Shown in pieces: positions 33,335 to 46,169 of a DNA stretch of 64,000 bases. The stretch is from Bettongia penicillata ogilbyi. Taxonomy: Eukaryota; Chordata; Mammalia; Diprotodontia; Potoroidae. Each line of letters opens with the position of its first letter. Position 1 is the first letter of the stretch. The translations under genes and the position numbers were made by a program. The notes under the pieces are model-generated. The model searched no databases. It saw nothing but the letters and a program-made list of their open reading frames with translations, and had not been told where the DNA came from. The stretch spans positions 372,001-436,000 of the forward strand of contig JAJHZJ010000751.1 in NCBI GenBank assembly GCA_023548195.1, read 5' to 3'.

Positions 33335-35005
33335 TTTCAGAGACGTGTTGAAATTTTAATGGATCACAGAATCACAAATTTCCTGAGTCAGGAAATTATG
33401 AATAATAATCCATTCTCCCACTTCCACAAATGGTTATACTGATTTTGAGTGAAGACTGACAATGAAGTGAAAAAGATGTCAGAAGAGTGGGTACTTGAAT
33501 TAAGCCTTGAAGGATGGGTATGTTATGTGTAGCTAGAAAGTTAGCAAGAAGAAGCTTCACACATCACACCTGGTCAAATTTGCTGTATGTGTTATCCTCC
33601 TATATCAAAATGCTAACGTTTGGAGACCAGGAACTTATACACCCAGAGATTAAGGTAATGGTTATAAATACTTAGTCATTTACCCCTTTCTTAGTTAGAG
33701 AAAGACAGACAGATATAATGGTTCTATCAGAAATTAATATTCAAGACTCATTAGCAGAAGGCTGATTCCTTACTCAACAACACAAACCTACTACAGTCAT
33801 TCAAAACTTATTCTGATCCTTTTGGTGAACAATGATCTACTCAATAAGACATTGTTTGAGATTTGGATGGACTGTCCATGTCTTTGTGCAACTCACTAGG
33901 CAAAGTAATGTGTTAGTGACTGCGAACTGGAACCAGGCACAGTCATTGAACAGGAGAAAACCACGGCTGTTAATATTTCCGCTCCCATATGTTCTACTCA
34001 CTTTTCTCCAGGTTTCAGCCTCATTGCCAATATGCACTCTGAAGGCTGCAATCATAGACATTAGAGACAGGATAATCTTATTACATATAATATATATGTA
34101 TGTATATAATGCATGTACCTATATAATATGCATGCATGTATAGATATGTATATGTATATATGTGTATGTATGTGTATATATGTACATATATGTATGTATA
34201 TATATGTATATATATTTTTTATGTTATGAGTAGATAGTTTACTTTCTATATATGCATATATTGAAGCCTATAGGTGTAAATGTTGATGTACAATCAGGAA
34301 GCTATAAATCCATGTATAAGTTCACATTTTATCTACATCTACAAAATTGAAGTGGCAAATTATGGCAACAACTTTTATTAGTTTCTCAAAAGTCTGAGAT
34401 AAAAGATATTTTTACAAGGATGTGTGTGACACAGGAAAGTATTCATATATCTCTGAAATGTACCCTCATTGATTTTACAACAGTATGAGAAGCAAGACTT
34501 GGCTGACAGCTTTGCCAACATACTAATTAACTCTCAGTTGTGGAATTTTCAGTCCTTCTCAACATGTAATCTTGGGACATTGCAGCCAGAAAGTCAGGCA
34601 GAATGACAAGCAAAGATTACCGTAAAATGCTGATTCAGACAGATAACACACAGCAGTGTGATTTTTCATCCCAAGGTGTTCAGGACAGTCAAGTGGAGTC
34701 CATCATCCTCTCTTTCCATCACATATTTCCCAGGAATGTGAATTTCATCTTGTTATCCCTTCTCATTCCACATTTCCCTGTCTCTGAAGCAGCATTAAAA
34801 GTTTCAGCATTTACTTGCTTTAGAGGCAGATGGACAAAATGTCAGATGAGAGTATACTGTCAGAGATTGGGTAAGAAATGAAATGCAATGCCACCTTGAC
34901 ATTATTTTGATCTGTTTTAAAAACCCTAAACCTATCTAGGGCAGGTAGTTTTTAACAGGCACAAAACATCCTAAAACCTATTGTCCTTTCATTTTCATCA
35001 ATAAA
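33335..35005. other. Mostly unique sequence with a TATG microsatellite
   Basis: A weak antisense L2-like patch lies at 33455-33560. The ATGTATATGTA-type tract runs 34086-34215. No gene supported. Confidence 0.45.
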
Positions 35006-35009
35006 ACCA

Positions 35010-35125
35010 AAGAGGATCAAACAGTATTATTTGTGGTCATATGGCTGGTTGGTAGCAGAGCTAAGGCTAGGACTTAGGTCTTCTGCCTCTCAATCCAATA
35101 AGGCTCTTAATCTACCATACTGGCA
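35010..35125 (+). repeat. MIR-type tail fragment
   Basis: 'gtcatatggctggttggtag', 'gctaaggctaggacttaggt' and 'cttctgcctctcaatccaat' are MIR tail marks. Confidence 0.6.
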
Positions 35126-35319
35126 TAAGGAATGGTGCTTCAGATTAGGGAATACTTTCTGTCCTTCAATCACACTCTCTACAAATATATTTTGTAACTC
35201 CCTACACTCCCCTTATTTATAGCGACATGCATCTACTGTCATGGACAAAGCTTAGCATAGAAAATCCCAAAGCATCTATTGATTAGAGGAGGTGTTGCAA
35301 TCCTTTCTTTCCCTATATT

Positions 35320-35480
35320 ATATGTGAAGAAATTCAGAGAGGTTAAATAACTTGTCCAAGGTAACAAAGTTCTAAGTCTGAGTCTATCAATCAAATAAAT
35401 ATTTCTCAAACACATATTATATTCAAGTTGCCATTCTACATGCTCTGAATATAAATAAAAAGAACGAAAAAAAAGTTCCA
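35320..35480. repeat. MIR fragment followed by antisense L2 end
   Basis: 'agagaggttaaataacttgt' and 'ccaaggtaacaaagttctaa' (MIR) are followed by 'aataaatatttctcaaacac' and 'tgctctgaatataaataaaa' (antisense L2 tail). Confidence 0.5.
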
Positions 35481-35529
35481 TTCCTACTCAACTCGATTGC
35501 CAGATACAGAATTTAAATCCAAGATTTTC

Positions 35530-36585
35530 TTCACTCAAAGAGACTCTAATGGGCTAATTCTTGGTGCTCTTTCTTTCTCCAGATATTTCAAGAAGTATCA
35601 CTGAGTAATTGGAACAATCCTACTCAATTGTCCTAAAAAATTTTCATGTACTAAGACACAAAGTGTAGAAGAGTCAGGAAACTTCTACCTTCTAGAACAG
35701 TGGGAAACATTGCAATAGGTAGAAGCATGTTTCCCAATGTGCTGGGACACAGAGAACAAGCACTTATAAAAAATCTCCCGCAAACTTAGTGAAATTTGGG
35801 AAAGAGACTAACATGTGAGACCAAAAGAGCAAGGGTATTTCTGATGGCCCAGAAAAGTGGTGTCAGGTTCCAAGAGAAATTGATACTGGTAAGCCATGTA
35901 TTGACTTAGAAAACCACAAATTAACATTGTCTATGTTGCATTGCATTTTTATTTACTTTTTTAAACATTTCCTCTGTATTTTTTCCAGAAGTTTGTGGCT
36001 TGTACTGTGGGCAGGGAGTCTGAAAGTTTCATAGCCAAGATAGCACTTGTTCATGAGGCACAATGCAAATGGTCACCTAAGCTATCTTTTGTCTGTAGAC
36101 CATGAAATTCTCCATTTTCTAGATTGTATTGATCAGAAAGAATACTGAGTCAGCTTGTTTGTTGCATAAGAAAATTGGAGGTCATAAAATGCAGTAGCCT
36201 TGGGGCCCTCTATGTGAATACTGAGTTTTCAAAACACATTTTATTGACATTTTCTCTGAAAATATGAATACTCTGTGCTATCAATTGAAAGACTCCATGC
36301 TGTGGAGAGACTTTATTTTGTGTTAGATTTAGCCTAAGAAACTGTCAGAATTGTTCATTACAAAAACATGGTCATGTAGCTCCCTCTCCAAAACCACCAG
36401 AACATTAACATGTTTTTATTAAGACTCAACCTCAATTTCAAAAAGAAAATGCTTTTGAAAGTCCATCTGAATGATGGAAGGAAATTCCCTGCAGTTAGAT
36501 TACCAAGCTTGAGTATAAGGGGCCAAAGTAAATAAATTAGATGCATAACAAGCTCAGTAGAGACATATCCTCTCTACCCTGTCTA
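35530..36585. other. Unique sequence, nothing recognised
   Basis: No supported feature. Confidence 0.45.
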
Positions 36586-36587
36586 CA

Positions 36588-36632
36588 CACACACACACAC
36601 ACACACACATACACACACGCACACACACACAA
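36588..36632 (+). repeat. (CA)n microsatellite
   Basis: CACA units interrupted by CATA and CGCA. Confidence 0.95.
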
Positions 36633-36659
36633 ATGCATGCTGCAAAATATGTATATTTA

Positions 36660-36965
36660 AGTAATAGCATAGATTTAGAGATGGAAAGGATTTCAAAGAT
36701 CTCCAAGTCACATATATCTGAGTAAACTAAGGTCCAGAGAAATCAAAGTCAAACAGTCTGAAGAGATTTTCACATTTTAAAATGTTGTTTAATAAATCCT
36801 CTTTCAAAATTATACCAAAGAGATTCAAAAGTTGCAATATAATTGCAGCATTCAATGAGACACATCACTGGAATCAGAGAATGTCCAGATTTGAAGGACT
36901 TTCAGTGTACATTTAGCCAAATCTCTGTCTGAAAAAAAATTCCTTTACAACATGAACCCTAAATC
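36660..36965 (+). repeat. Two MIR/L3-type fragments
   Basis: 'agatttagagatggaaagga' and 'taaggtccagagaaatcaaa' form one fragment. 'atcagagaatgtccagattt' and 'tagccaaatctctgtctgaa' form a second, weaker one. Confidence 0.45.
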
Positions 36966-36969
36966 ATTA

Positions 36970-37330
36970 TCCAACTTTTTTTTTAGTGTAAGTTCCCAAT
37001 AATGGCAAACCATTGCTTTAGAAGACAAACCATTGTACTTTAGGATAGCTCTACTTATTAGGGGGAAAAATTTTTTAAAGTCCAAATTTCTATTTTTGAA
37101 ATTTTAACATATGAATTCATTTTTGACCTTTAGGGAAAAAAATAAAGAAAATTAGATACTTCTTCAATGCTAGAATCCTTCAAATAGTTGTACACATTAG
37201 CCCCTCTCAAACCCTTAACCTGTCTGTTTTTTTCTTTGCTAAGTTGACATTTTAAAAGTCCTGACACCAAAAAGATATAAATTTCCTGTTGACTGTATTT
37301 CACATGTCATTTACAATTTACTATAGCTTT
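36970..37330. other. Unique sequence, nothing recognised
   Basis: No supported feature. Confidence 0.4.
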
Positions 37331-37332
37331 TG

Positions 37333-37585
37333 TTCAGTCACTTCCGTCGTTATCTGACTCTTTGTGATGTTATTTGGAGTTTTCTTGGCAAAGCTCCTAG
37401 GATTGTTTGTTATTTTATTTTCTAACTCATTTTATAGATGAGAACCCTGAGGCAAACAGGGTTAAGGGACTTGTCCAAGGTGACACAGGTAGTAAGTGTG
37501 TGAAACCAGATTTGAACTCACAAAGATGAGTCTTTCTCTCTCTAGGCTTGACACTATCCACCACACTACTTAGCTGCCCTAACCA
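37333..37585 (+). repeat. MAR1-like SINE, full 3' tail
   Basis: 'ttgttcagtcacttccgtcg', 'ctgactctttgtgatgttat', 'gagttttcttggcaaagctc', 'gttaagggacttgtccaagg' and 'ccaccacactacttagctgc' give the complete order. Confidence 0.9.
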
Positions 37586-37589
37586 TTGA

Positions 37590-38448
37590 CTATCATGAGG
37601 TGAAGATAATGGACTTACTCATAACCAAAATGAAAAGGCCAAAATATTTGACTGAAACATAAAAATTTGTCAAGGTTAAAGCAGTGTCATATTACAATAG
37701 TTTGGATGTCAAAGAATGGTGTATCAGCGGAGAGCATGTCCAAGATGCCTGAAGCTTTGCCTTTCTTTGCTACAAAAATAAAATGCAGAAAACAGTCTTA
37801 GAAATTTACCTCACACATTTGTCACCAGTAAAAACAAGTGTTATTTTTCCCTGCTATCTGAACAGAAATGATCATTCTCAGTTTTATGATTCTGTGTCAG
37901 TGTCGAGATTTTCAAAAATAAGACATTACAATTTTTAAGTAAAATACTGCTGCAAAGCATTCTAAGGATCAGTCAGTAAATATGAGATGATGCCGTCTAG
38001 TGTTTGTGGTAAGTGCAACGTAATTTACAAAACATTATACTTTCCAGAGATGCACAGCTAGAGGGTAAAATTTCATTAAGTGTTATCATACTACTGTTCC
38101 AAATCAGTTACATAGGATGCATTGGAAAGTCATAGAGGAAATGTTGGAGTGGTGAATTAGTCAACTTCCTACCCGTAATATCAATGTTACCTTTTAATTT
38201 TATTTGTTACCTTGGTAATACATGTTTACTGGGCATGGACGTTACTGCAGACTGTCCGAATCATATAAAAACCATGACTGTTAGAAAGTGTATGTGCTAA
38301 GGTTACAAAATGAATAAATACGATTTACTTTCTATTTTGTCCCTGACTGTACAACAGAAATGACTTATTTTCTTCGGCTAGAATGGACAGCTTCCAGTTC
38401 CTATCTATAGAAAAAAGTGATAATACATTTAATTATCAGCTGCAAGGT
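37590..38448. other. Unique sequence, possible conserved non-coding DNA
   Basis: 38180-38420 lacks repeat marks and is less A/T-monotonous than its neighbours. No frame or structure stands out. Confidence 0.35.
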
Positions 38449-38449
38449 T

Positions 38450-38620
38450 TTAATTCAATTCAATAAGCATTTAGAGCATCCCTACTATAAGTATGTCACT
38501 GTGGTAGAAACTGAGGTTACAAAAAAAAAATCTAGCACTAATCTTATGGATATTATGTGCTACTGGCAAGATTGAGCATAGGCACTAAATAAACATGACG
38601 CAAGGTAGGCAGCTAAGAGT
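38450..38620 (-). repeat. L2 3' end, antisense (diverged)
   Basis: 'aattcaataagcatttagag' and 'gtcactgtggtagaaactga' fit a decayed antisense L2 tail. Confidence 0.5.
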
Positions 38621-38689
38621 TGCAAAGAAGAGGGTAAATATCCCTAATGTAATATGATTTTTTCCTTTCTTTAAAAACTTTAATGTGTC

Positions 38690-38910
38690 TAGGGAGTAAA
38701 CATTTATGTAGAGCCATCTATATTTGAGGCACTATGCTAAGTATTTTACAACATTACCTCATTTGATTTTCACAACCCTGTGAAGTAGATACTGTTGGTA
38801 TCCTTACTTCATAGTTGAAGGAACTGAGGAAAACAGACATTAAGTGACTTGCACAGGATGTCATAGCTAGTTAGTATCCGAAGTTGGATATGAATTCAAA
38901 TCTTCCTATC
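38690..38910 (+). repeat. L3/MIR-type ancient repeat
   Basis: 'gaggcactatgctaagtatt', 'acctcatttgattttcacaa', 'ccctgtgaagtagatactgt' and 'aagtgacttgcacaggatgt' occur in order. Confidence 0.85.
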
Positions 38911-39044
38911 TTAGCAATTTTTCAGGGAAGATTTAGAAAATACTTCATCCTAAGGAATTTGGAGCTTCACATAAAACTTGAAATGTGGTATTTTCCCAGA
39001 CTATAAAATGGGAACTATTTGACAGCTGAGTCTCTTTTGCTTTT

Positions 39045-39125
39045 GTCTGTTTTCCATTGGTCTAGCCCAATGTTTGGCACAATAGTAGATGTTGAAGAAA
39101 TGCTTGTTGAAGTAATTTATTATCT
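39045..39125 (+). repeat. L2 3'-end fragment
   Basis: 'ctagcccaatgtttggcaca' and 'atagtagatgttgaagaaat' match the L2 terminus. Confidence 0.65.
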
Positions 39126-39129
39126 TCCT

Positions 39130-41095
39130 GTTTCTCTACTCCAATATCTGGTAACCAACAGAAATTCCTCACCATGCCTTTGACTGGAACTCACTTATGA
39201 GTTGTGCCTTCCTTTTGTCCTGACTGGATTTGAAGAGTAATTAAATACCTCAGGCAGGAGGAGTATTATCCAGAGAGAAAGACTTCCAGGGCTTTTCCCT
39301 ATCTCTTTGTTCACTGTATATCTTATGAGTAATTGCAGCTTAAGTTAGATAGTGAATGTTCCTGGCAGTCACTACTAGATATTGAGAATAAATTCTGCAA
39401 TGGGAGGAACCAAGTAGGGCATCAGATCATAGTTACTTTCTAAGCACCCATATGGACTTGTTTCCTTTTTTGTCTATACATATTTCTATATGCCTTGGGA
39501 AAAGCTTCACTGAATTGACTGGGAGAATTGAAGGATTTCCATTGAGTTAAACACATTGTCCATTTTATCCAATAGCTTCTCAATTACTTGAAATTACTTC
39601 TTTTACCTTTTTATTTAAAAAAAAAGAACAGCCACAGTTGCCAAAAAAAAAAAAAAAAAAAAAAAAGGTGGAGGGAACTGCTTTCTTCAGAAAAGTCCCA
39701 GAATCCTATTATTTTAGCTGTGTCATGGCAGTTTTGTTCCTTAACTTGTATACCATGTTTCCAAGCTATAGGACTAGATAAGTGGGAAAACTATTTCTCT
39801 GACTTTTGTGCATTTAAATACTCAATCATGACATTGTGTTAATATTATTTTCAAATAGAATGTCCTTGCTTTTAAAATGAAAAATGAAGGGAAAGGGGAG
39901 GGAAATCCAATTGTTCAAACCTTTAAATCAATACATATTCATTAGAATGTATGATGTGGAACCCAACTGCACTCCATGCATTTATTTAAATATTCTCATA
40001 TGATTTCCACAAGTAATCATTAAAGTAAATGCAAGAACAAGCCAAGTTATACATAGATTCATCTGCATTTCTGCCCATCTCAGAATCCTGTTACTCCTTA
40101 CTTGAGGCAATTGTTAAGTCATACATTTTAAGTTATAGCTTTTGAAAATTCAAGACCCTGTGATATGGAAATGTTATAAAACTTCTGTGGGCCTGATTTT
40201 ATTTAATATCTATGTACAACAAATTTTCTTACAAAGTGACTCATGAATGCATAAGTACCTCAGAATAACTCAGTATGTACTAATATTGACATGCAAAAGC
40301 AATGATGTTCAGAATATGAATGGAAATGATTGGTAAGAAGAATGGGATCTTTAACTGGAAACTAGAAATTTGGAGTTTTGTTCCTTAGGGAACTATAGTG
40401 GGTTTACTTCAGTTCGCCCTCTCCTCCCACTACAATGCAATGAAACTTCCTTTAAAATTCAATCTATCCAGATGACCAAACCCCCTTGATTTATTTTTCC
40501 TAGGCATTTAAGATGTGGGAGGGGAAAAGTTCAACTTTGGTTCATCCTTGGTGGATTTCTGCTTCACCCACATACCCTTCTCTCTAATGGAACTTTTCCC
40601 TGTTGGGACAAGTGGAAGGCAGTCTGCCTAAATCATTCTTTTCCTAACAACCATTTAGCGCTATTATTAAGTATAAATTATTTTCCTTAAATCTCATTCT
40701 CCTTTCCCTTTGTCTGATCAGGTCAGTTCAGTATGGTGTGGCCATTGACAAAACATTATGGTCAGCCTTATTTGGATTGATAAAAGGTAAAGTAGATTTA
40801 ATTAGAAAACCAATATAGATTTGCTACAATAACTAATTTGAAAGCTATGTTGTGATAAAGATCAAGATTTGTCCCAAAAAGTGCTAAGAAAATGTATCTC
40901 CCTCCCTTCCCTGATGAGGCTGGTACAAAGACAGTAGAATATTGAATATATTGTCATATATGCATACTCAATTGATATGCTGGTTAGCCTCTCTTCTCTC
41001 TGTCTCTGTCTGTCTGTCTGTCTCTCTCTTTCTCTCTTTACTGTCTGTTATAGATAAGGAAAGAAGAAGATACATGATTATAAATTGATTTTTTT
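39130..41095. other. Unique sequence with a poly(A) run
   Basis: A run of about 24-25 A lies near 39643-39666. No retroposed gene could be recognised upstream of it. The remainder shows nothing. Confidence 0.45.
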
Positions 41096-41099
41096 TTTT

Positions 41100-41230
41100 T
41101 TGCTGAGACTAACAGAGTTAAGTGATATGCCCAGAGTCACCCAGCTAGTCAAAGTTTGAAGTTGGATATGAACTCATGTCCTCTTGACTTCAGGTCCAGA
41201 AATCTTTCCACCATGCCACTTAGCTGTGCA
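41100..41230 (+). repeat. MIR/CORE-SINE tail
   Basis: 'gttaagtgatatgcccagag', 'tcacccagctagtcaaagtt' and 'ccaccatgccacttagctgt' give the tail order. Confidence 0.8.
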
Positions 41231-41269
41231 AGGAACTAAGGGTCAAAAAAAATTGGAAAGATAGAAATG

Positions 41270-41830
41270 TGACATATTTTGGAGGACTTCAAAGGCCAAT
41301 TGGAGTCAACCATGCTTCATCCTGGAAGTTATAGGGAGGTCACAGAAATTTAATGAACAGCTGAATCATTTAATATCACATGGTTAGAACTTAATTTTAG
41401 GAAGATTAATTTGACAGCTGTATGAAGAATTGCATGGAATAATGGGGGACAAAATAGTGGGGACAACCTGAATTCTATTACTATAAGCCCAGTCTGAGGT
41501 GATGAGGTTCTACAATGGGGTGGTGGCATTGTCAGAACAGAGGAGGGGCATAGATGGGAGATGTTTGGGAAGTAGAATCTATAACACTTGGTTCCTGATT
41601 GGATTTGGGTGTGGGGGTCAAGGGAGAAAATTAGGTGAGGAGAATGTCTAGATTTTGAGGCTCAATGAATGGGAGGATATCTTCTACAGCATAAGAAAGT
41701 TGCAAAGAAGACAAGGTTGGAAGTTAGGGTAATGAGTCCAGTTTTAGACTTACTGAGTTTCAGGAATCTGTTAGAATCCTGCCTGAGGTACTCTATAGGA
41801 AGTTAGAGATATGAAACAGGAATTCAGAAG
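41270..41830 (-). repeat. LINE L2, antisense internal 3'UTR
   Basis: 'gaagattaatttgacagctg', 'ctgaggtgatgaggttctac', 'ggttcctgattggatttggg' and 'cctgcctgaggtactctata' follow the antisense L2 order further inside than the other copies. Confidence 0.7.
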
Positions 41831-41834
41831 GGAA

Positions 41835-42648
41835 GTTAGGACTAGACAAAAAGGATTGGTAGATGCATTCTCACGAATTCATTGAAGATGGTGAGATCAC
41901 CAAGCAACATAATGTAGAGGAAGAAAATGATACAGGACAGAATTAAAGTATAACCATAGTTAATGGACATGACCCAGATGAAGATCCAGTAAAGAAGACT
42001 ATGTCATCTGACAAGTGGAAAAACCCATCTTTACCAAAGTCTTAGAAAAAAAATGTTCAACAGCACAGGGTCACAGAAAATATTGTGATCAATTCAGAAA
42101 TTTTCGGAAGAAGTGATGAACATGTAAGATATCCAAGATTTAGCCCACTTTTCTTTGGATTTTTTTCACTTTTCAAAGTTCAATTCAAAGTTTCATATCT
42201 TAGTTCAATGACAAATATCTCAATCACAGCTTTCTAATACACTGCTTATGTAAAATCAATGATTGAAGCCTTGAGCAACTCTACAATAACCCATCAATAA
42301 GCTTGAGCAATGAATGTAAAAAGCAATTTTTACGAAAATAATTTCAGTTCAACAAAGAGTGAGACACAATCCTGCTACAAAAATGCTCGTCACTCTTGCT
42401 TTATTTCTGTTTTTTTTTAAGTTTGAAGTTAATATCTTTGAAATGGAAAACTGAAATTCATTTTTTGAGTCATGATCAACAAAAAATAAAACATTTAGGA
42501 TTTCAGAAGAGGAAAAACTAAACAATATGCAATTACAATTTTTTTGAAATGAAGTTCAATGAACTCTGAAAGCACATCTCAATTTCTATAACAAATAAAA
42601 TCCTTAGTAATATGTCTTTTTACAAAAATTTCATATTCATCATGCAAT
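41835..42648. other. Unique sequence, nothing recognised
   Basis: No supported feature. Confidence 0.45.
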
Positions 42649-42649
42649 A

Positions 42650-42860
42650 GCGAAAGCAACATACCCTAGTGGCAAGAACACTTCTGGGCATGAGGAAACA
42701 GCTTCTATGATCATTTCTGCTGTGAAAGGACTGGATAGTGTTAAGGAAATCATTTTACCTCTGGAATTTTCAGCTTCCTCATTTGCAAAATGCAGGGGTT
42801 GGACCAGTTAATCTCCAAGGTTCCTTGCTGCTCCAATAATTTATGATTCTAAATGGGAAG
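42650..42860 (+). repeat. MIR-type CORE-SINE
   Basis: 'cagcttcctcatttgcaaaa', 'tgcaggggttggaccagtta' and 'ttccttgctgctccaataat' give the core and tail. The head is diverged. Confidence 0.75.
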
Positions 42861-42864
42861 TTAT

Positions 42865-43822
42865 AACATCAAGTGTAAAAAGAGTTTATAAAAATTATGT
42901 TTAAGATTGTATTCCTTGGCACTGGTTCTGAATGATAGGAAGTAAAAGAAAAAAATGTGAGAGTACATAACAACTGAACATGTGCTTATGTTATAGCTAA
43001 TCTGCGTGGATCATTCACAATTTGATAAATAATAATATACTAGAGACTGTGTGCATATTAACATAAAAAAACTTTCTACATATGTCTCATGAGATAGGAG
43101 CAAAGTGGCCAAGGGCTTTGGCACCCAAATAGTGGAAGGGTATATGTACTGAAATGCACCAGAGACAACTTCATTGTCAGAAAATTTAGTTTTACTCAAT
43201 TGGTCTCGATTTAAGATCCCCATGTATTTCTCTTCAATGGATCAGTCCTTTTATTCTTTTCATTTAATTAAAAATAAATATTTAAACTCTATTAGAGGTA
43301 TGGAGAGCATACAGGATTAAAAGAACAGCCAGCAGGAACTAGTTGCAAACCAACCTCTTAAACTTCAGTTGATCATCTCTGCTAACTGTCCCTTTGAAAC
43401 TGACAGTGGCCTGGGCAGAAGCTGGTAATCAAAAAGAAATCGGTCTTTTTGTTCACGTTTCTTTTCTTCTATTCAGAACCAAGTTCTGAATAGCAAAAAA
43501 ACCTGTTTGTTTTTGAAATGACTTTGCCTTTGAAGCTTGGGATACTGCATGAGCCACATCAATTTCAAAGAGTCAGTTACCAGCACTGGAACAGCTCTAG
43601 TTTAATGGGCTGTTGTGCAGCTATCTACAGTAGGGTTTATCTTGTCCATTATATAAATAGCTGATAGCAGAGACGGTGAGAGGAAGATTGAAAATAGTAA
43701 CATGCATTCACAGTGCTGATGTCATGTGTCTGTTTTTCTCACACTTAAAAGAATATGTTTTCTTCCCATAACTTTTGCCATCTATATATTGCTTTAGCAC
43801 ATGTATCTATTTCCTGTCAAAG
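42865..43822. other. Unique sequence, possible conserved non-coding DNA
   Basis: 43520-43700 is the least repeat-like and most base-balanced stretch here (for example 'ctgatagcagagacggtgag'). It has no coding potential. Conservation is untested. Confidence 0.35.
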
Positions 43823-43825
43823 TTT

Positions 43826-43975
43826 TAATAATAATCAATCAACTCACAAAAATTTATTAAAGTGGTATTATGTGACCAATCAGGCAATATGCTAGGACAG
43901 ACAGTATGGAGCAATTTCTGTCCTTTTAGAGCTTATATTCTCTCTGGAAAGATAACATGTATACACATAATTATA
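43826..43975 (-). repeat. L2 3' end, antisense
   Basis: 'atcaatcaactcacaaaaat', 'ggcaatatgctaggacagac' and 'tccttttagagcttatattc' fit the antisense L2 tail. Confidence 0.65.
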
Positions 43976-44131
43976 TATGAGAGAGATAAAAGTGACAGAT
44001 ATATATGTTAAGTTATTTGTTGTGTTTTATAAAAATAGTATTAAATCTTCTGCCAATCAGTTTTGCTGACTTTTATTTGAATAGCTCTCTGGGAAGGAAA
44101 AGGAATACTTGGAAAAATAACATATATAAAC

Positions 44132-44305
44132 AAAGGAGAGAAAAAAAAAGAAGGAAGAGGAAAGAAGAAAAGAAGAAGAAAAAGGGAGGAGAAGAAGGAA
44201 GAAAAAAGAAGAAATAAGGAGGAAGAAGAAAAACCAAGAAAAAAGAAGAAAAAAATAAGGAAGAAAAAGAACAAAAGAAAAAAAGAATTAAAAAATAAGA
44301 AGAAA
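44132..44305 (+). repeat. Purine-rich (GAA/GGA)n tract
   Basis: About 170 bases of almost pure A/G with AAG, GGA and AAAAG units and few interruptions. Open frames through it on both strands are artefacts. Confidence 0.9.
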
Positions 44306-44330
44306 CATTCAATCTCTTCATTCTAGATAG

Positions 44331-44390
44331 GGACTGGATGTGTAATTTTATCCAGTTAGGGGACTGGATGTGTAATTTTATCCAGTTAAG
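44331..44390 (+). repeat. 30-bp tandem duplication
   Basis: Two adjacent 30-base copies (44331-44360 and 44361-44390) differ at one base near their ends. Each begins GGACTGGATGTGTAATTTTA. Confidence 0.97.
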
Positions 44391-44399
44391 GACTCCACC

Positions 44400-45710
44400 C
44401 CGCACCCCCTACTCCACATCCATGAAGAAACTTCATTTAGCAATGCAGGGTGAGACTTCCCTGAAATTCATAGCCTCAGAGATTTGCCTAGAGACCTGAG
44501 AGAATAAATAATTTGTAGAAGGGGAAAAAGAAAAGCCTGGCATGTGTTAGAGACTGCTTTCAATCATGATTCACATGATTTTTAGGACAACTGACTAACC
44601 ACCGCACCATGCTTTATTAACTTAAAACTAACTATTTCTAAGAATGCATGCACTGTTTTTTTTTTTTTAATATCTTTGATGAAATAGTTCTAGTTGGTCT
44701 AAATGCATTCATATTGTACTCAACTGTATCAGAAATAAAAGATGAGACTAAAGGCAGGCATCCAATTGTTTTTTTTTTGTTTGTTTAAATGATATGTTTT
44801 TTGGTTCTATTTTCTTCTCATTTATTAAAAGGAAAATCACAGAAGTGCTAACAAAAGTGTTTTGAGCAATTAGATGATCTCACATTTTCCAATCTTGCTC
44901 TGACTTCTCATTAATTCTCAGATTAATAAAACGAAGCCATTCTTTTTTTGGTAATTAAAGCATGATGATTTTTCCACAATAATAATCAATTTAAGCAGGC
45001 AGAAGTGAAAACAAGGAGAAGATAATTCTTTGCCCAGCAATACAATACACAGCTCAATAAAAAATAGATTATCTTTGCATTGATCAACAGGTATGCTTCT
45101 TCCTGTTAGTCAGAATAATGAATCTCCATTTGGTGAGAAAACAACTCTTTGCCTGGCGATTCTCAGTATCTCAGATACTCTATAAATTGTCCTCAGATTA
45201 TGAAGTGACTCTTTTAAAAATCAATTTACAGGTTCTAAGTCTAATGCAGAAATTACGACTAGAGAATACAATTAGCTATACTCTTCGGACATTATTTTAA
45301 AAGCAAATGAGCACCATATAGAAGAAGGTAAAGGGGTGCTTTTACATTCCATCTACTACCCTTCATGTGCCCTCCCCAAGAAAAAGAAAAAGAATCTTGA
45401 AAAAAAAATTGTCTTGCCTACAGTTTAACTTGAACTCAAAGTGTCTTTTAAAAAAATACACTACACCTTAATGTTAGTCTATTTCATTTAAAATATAACT
45501 ACAGTTAATGATACAAAATTTTACTAACTTAAATAAAATAACCATTATTGCACAGCAAAATTGGTTCCCTGAATCAGATATAAAGACTTAGACAAAAGCA
45601 AACCTTTTTTGGGTTGGTTTAGACTAGTATGTTTGATCTAGGCTTATGATTTTATTAGTATGTGAAACTATTGGCATGTCTTTTATGAAAACTGTTAACT
45701 TTCAATTCAG
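44400..45710. other. Unique sequence, nothing recognised
   Basis: No supported feature. Confidence 0.45.
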
Positions 45711-45714
45711 TTAT

Positions 45715-46165
45715 GTTAGTTTTAGGAAGGTTCCTAGAAACCCTGGGAGGTTACATGATTTAACCCAAGTCACCCAGTTAGTACAAAAGTAGGATGAAAA
45801 CTCAGACTGAATTTCAGTCTAACTCCAAACTGGACCCTCTATCCACTATACCACCTTCCTCTTATTACCTTAGGTAGTAAAGCAGATAGTGCATCCAATT
45901 TGAAGTAAGGGAGATCTGAGATCAAATCTAGCTTCAGATACATACTAACTGTGGGATCCTGAGAAATAGCCATCGTGTTTAGTCGTGTTTGCCTCAGATT
46001 TCTCAACTGTAAAATTGTAAAATATAAACCAAGAGCTCATCACTCCCACCTCCATCCCAAAATTCTTGTGATGATAAAATGAGATATCAATTGTAAAGCA
46101 CTTTAACATAGTACCTGGCACACAGTGACCACTATATAAATGTTAAATAACATCATTGCCGTAGC
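45715..46165 (+). repeat. MIR tail followed by CORE-SINE
   Basis: 45715-45870 carries 'cccagttagtacaaaagtag' and 'ctatccactataccaccttc' (MIR tail). 45878-46165 carries 'agatcaaatctagcttcaga', 'gcctcagatttctcaactgt' and 'gtaaagcactttaacatagt' (CORE-SINE). Confidence 0.8.
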
Positions 46166-46169
46166 TATC

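Noticed and set aside
39643..39666. Poly(A) run as the tail of a processed pseudogene
   Set aside because: No recognisable transcript body, poly(A) signal at the right distance, or flanking duplication was found.
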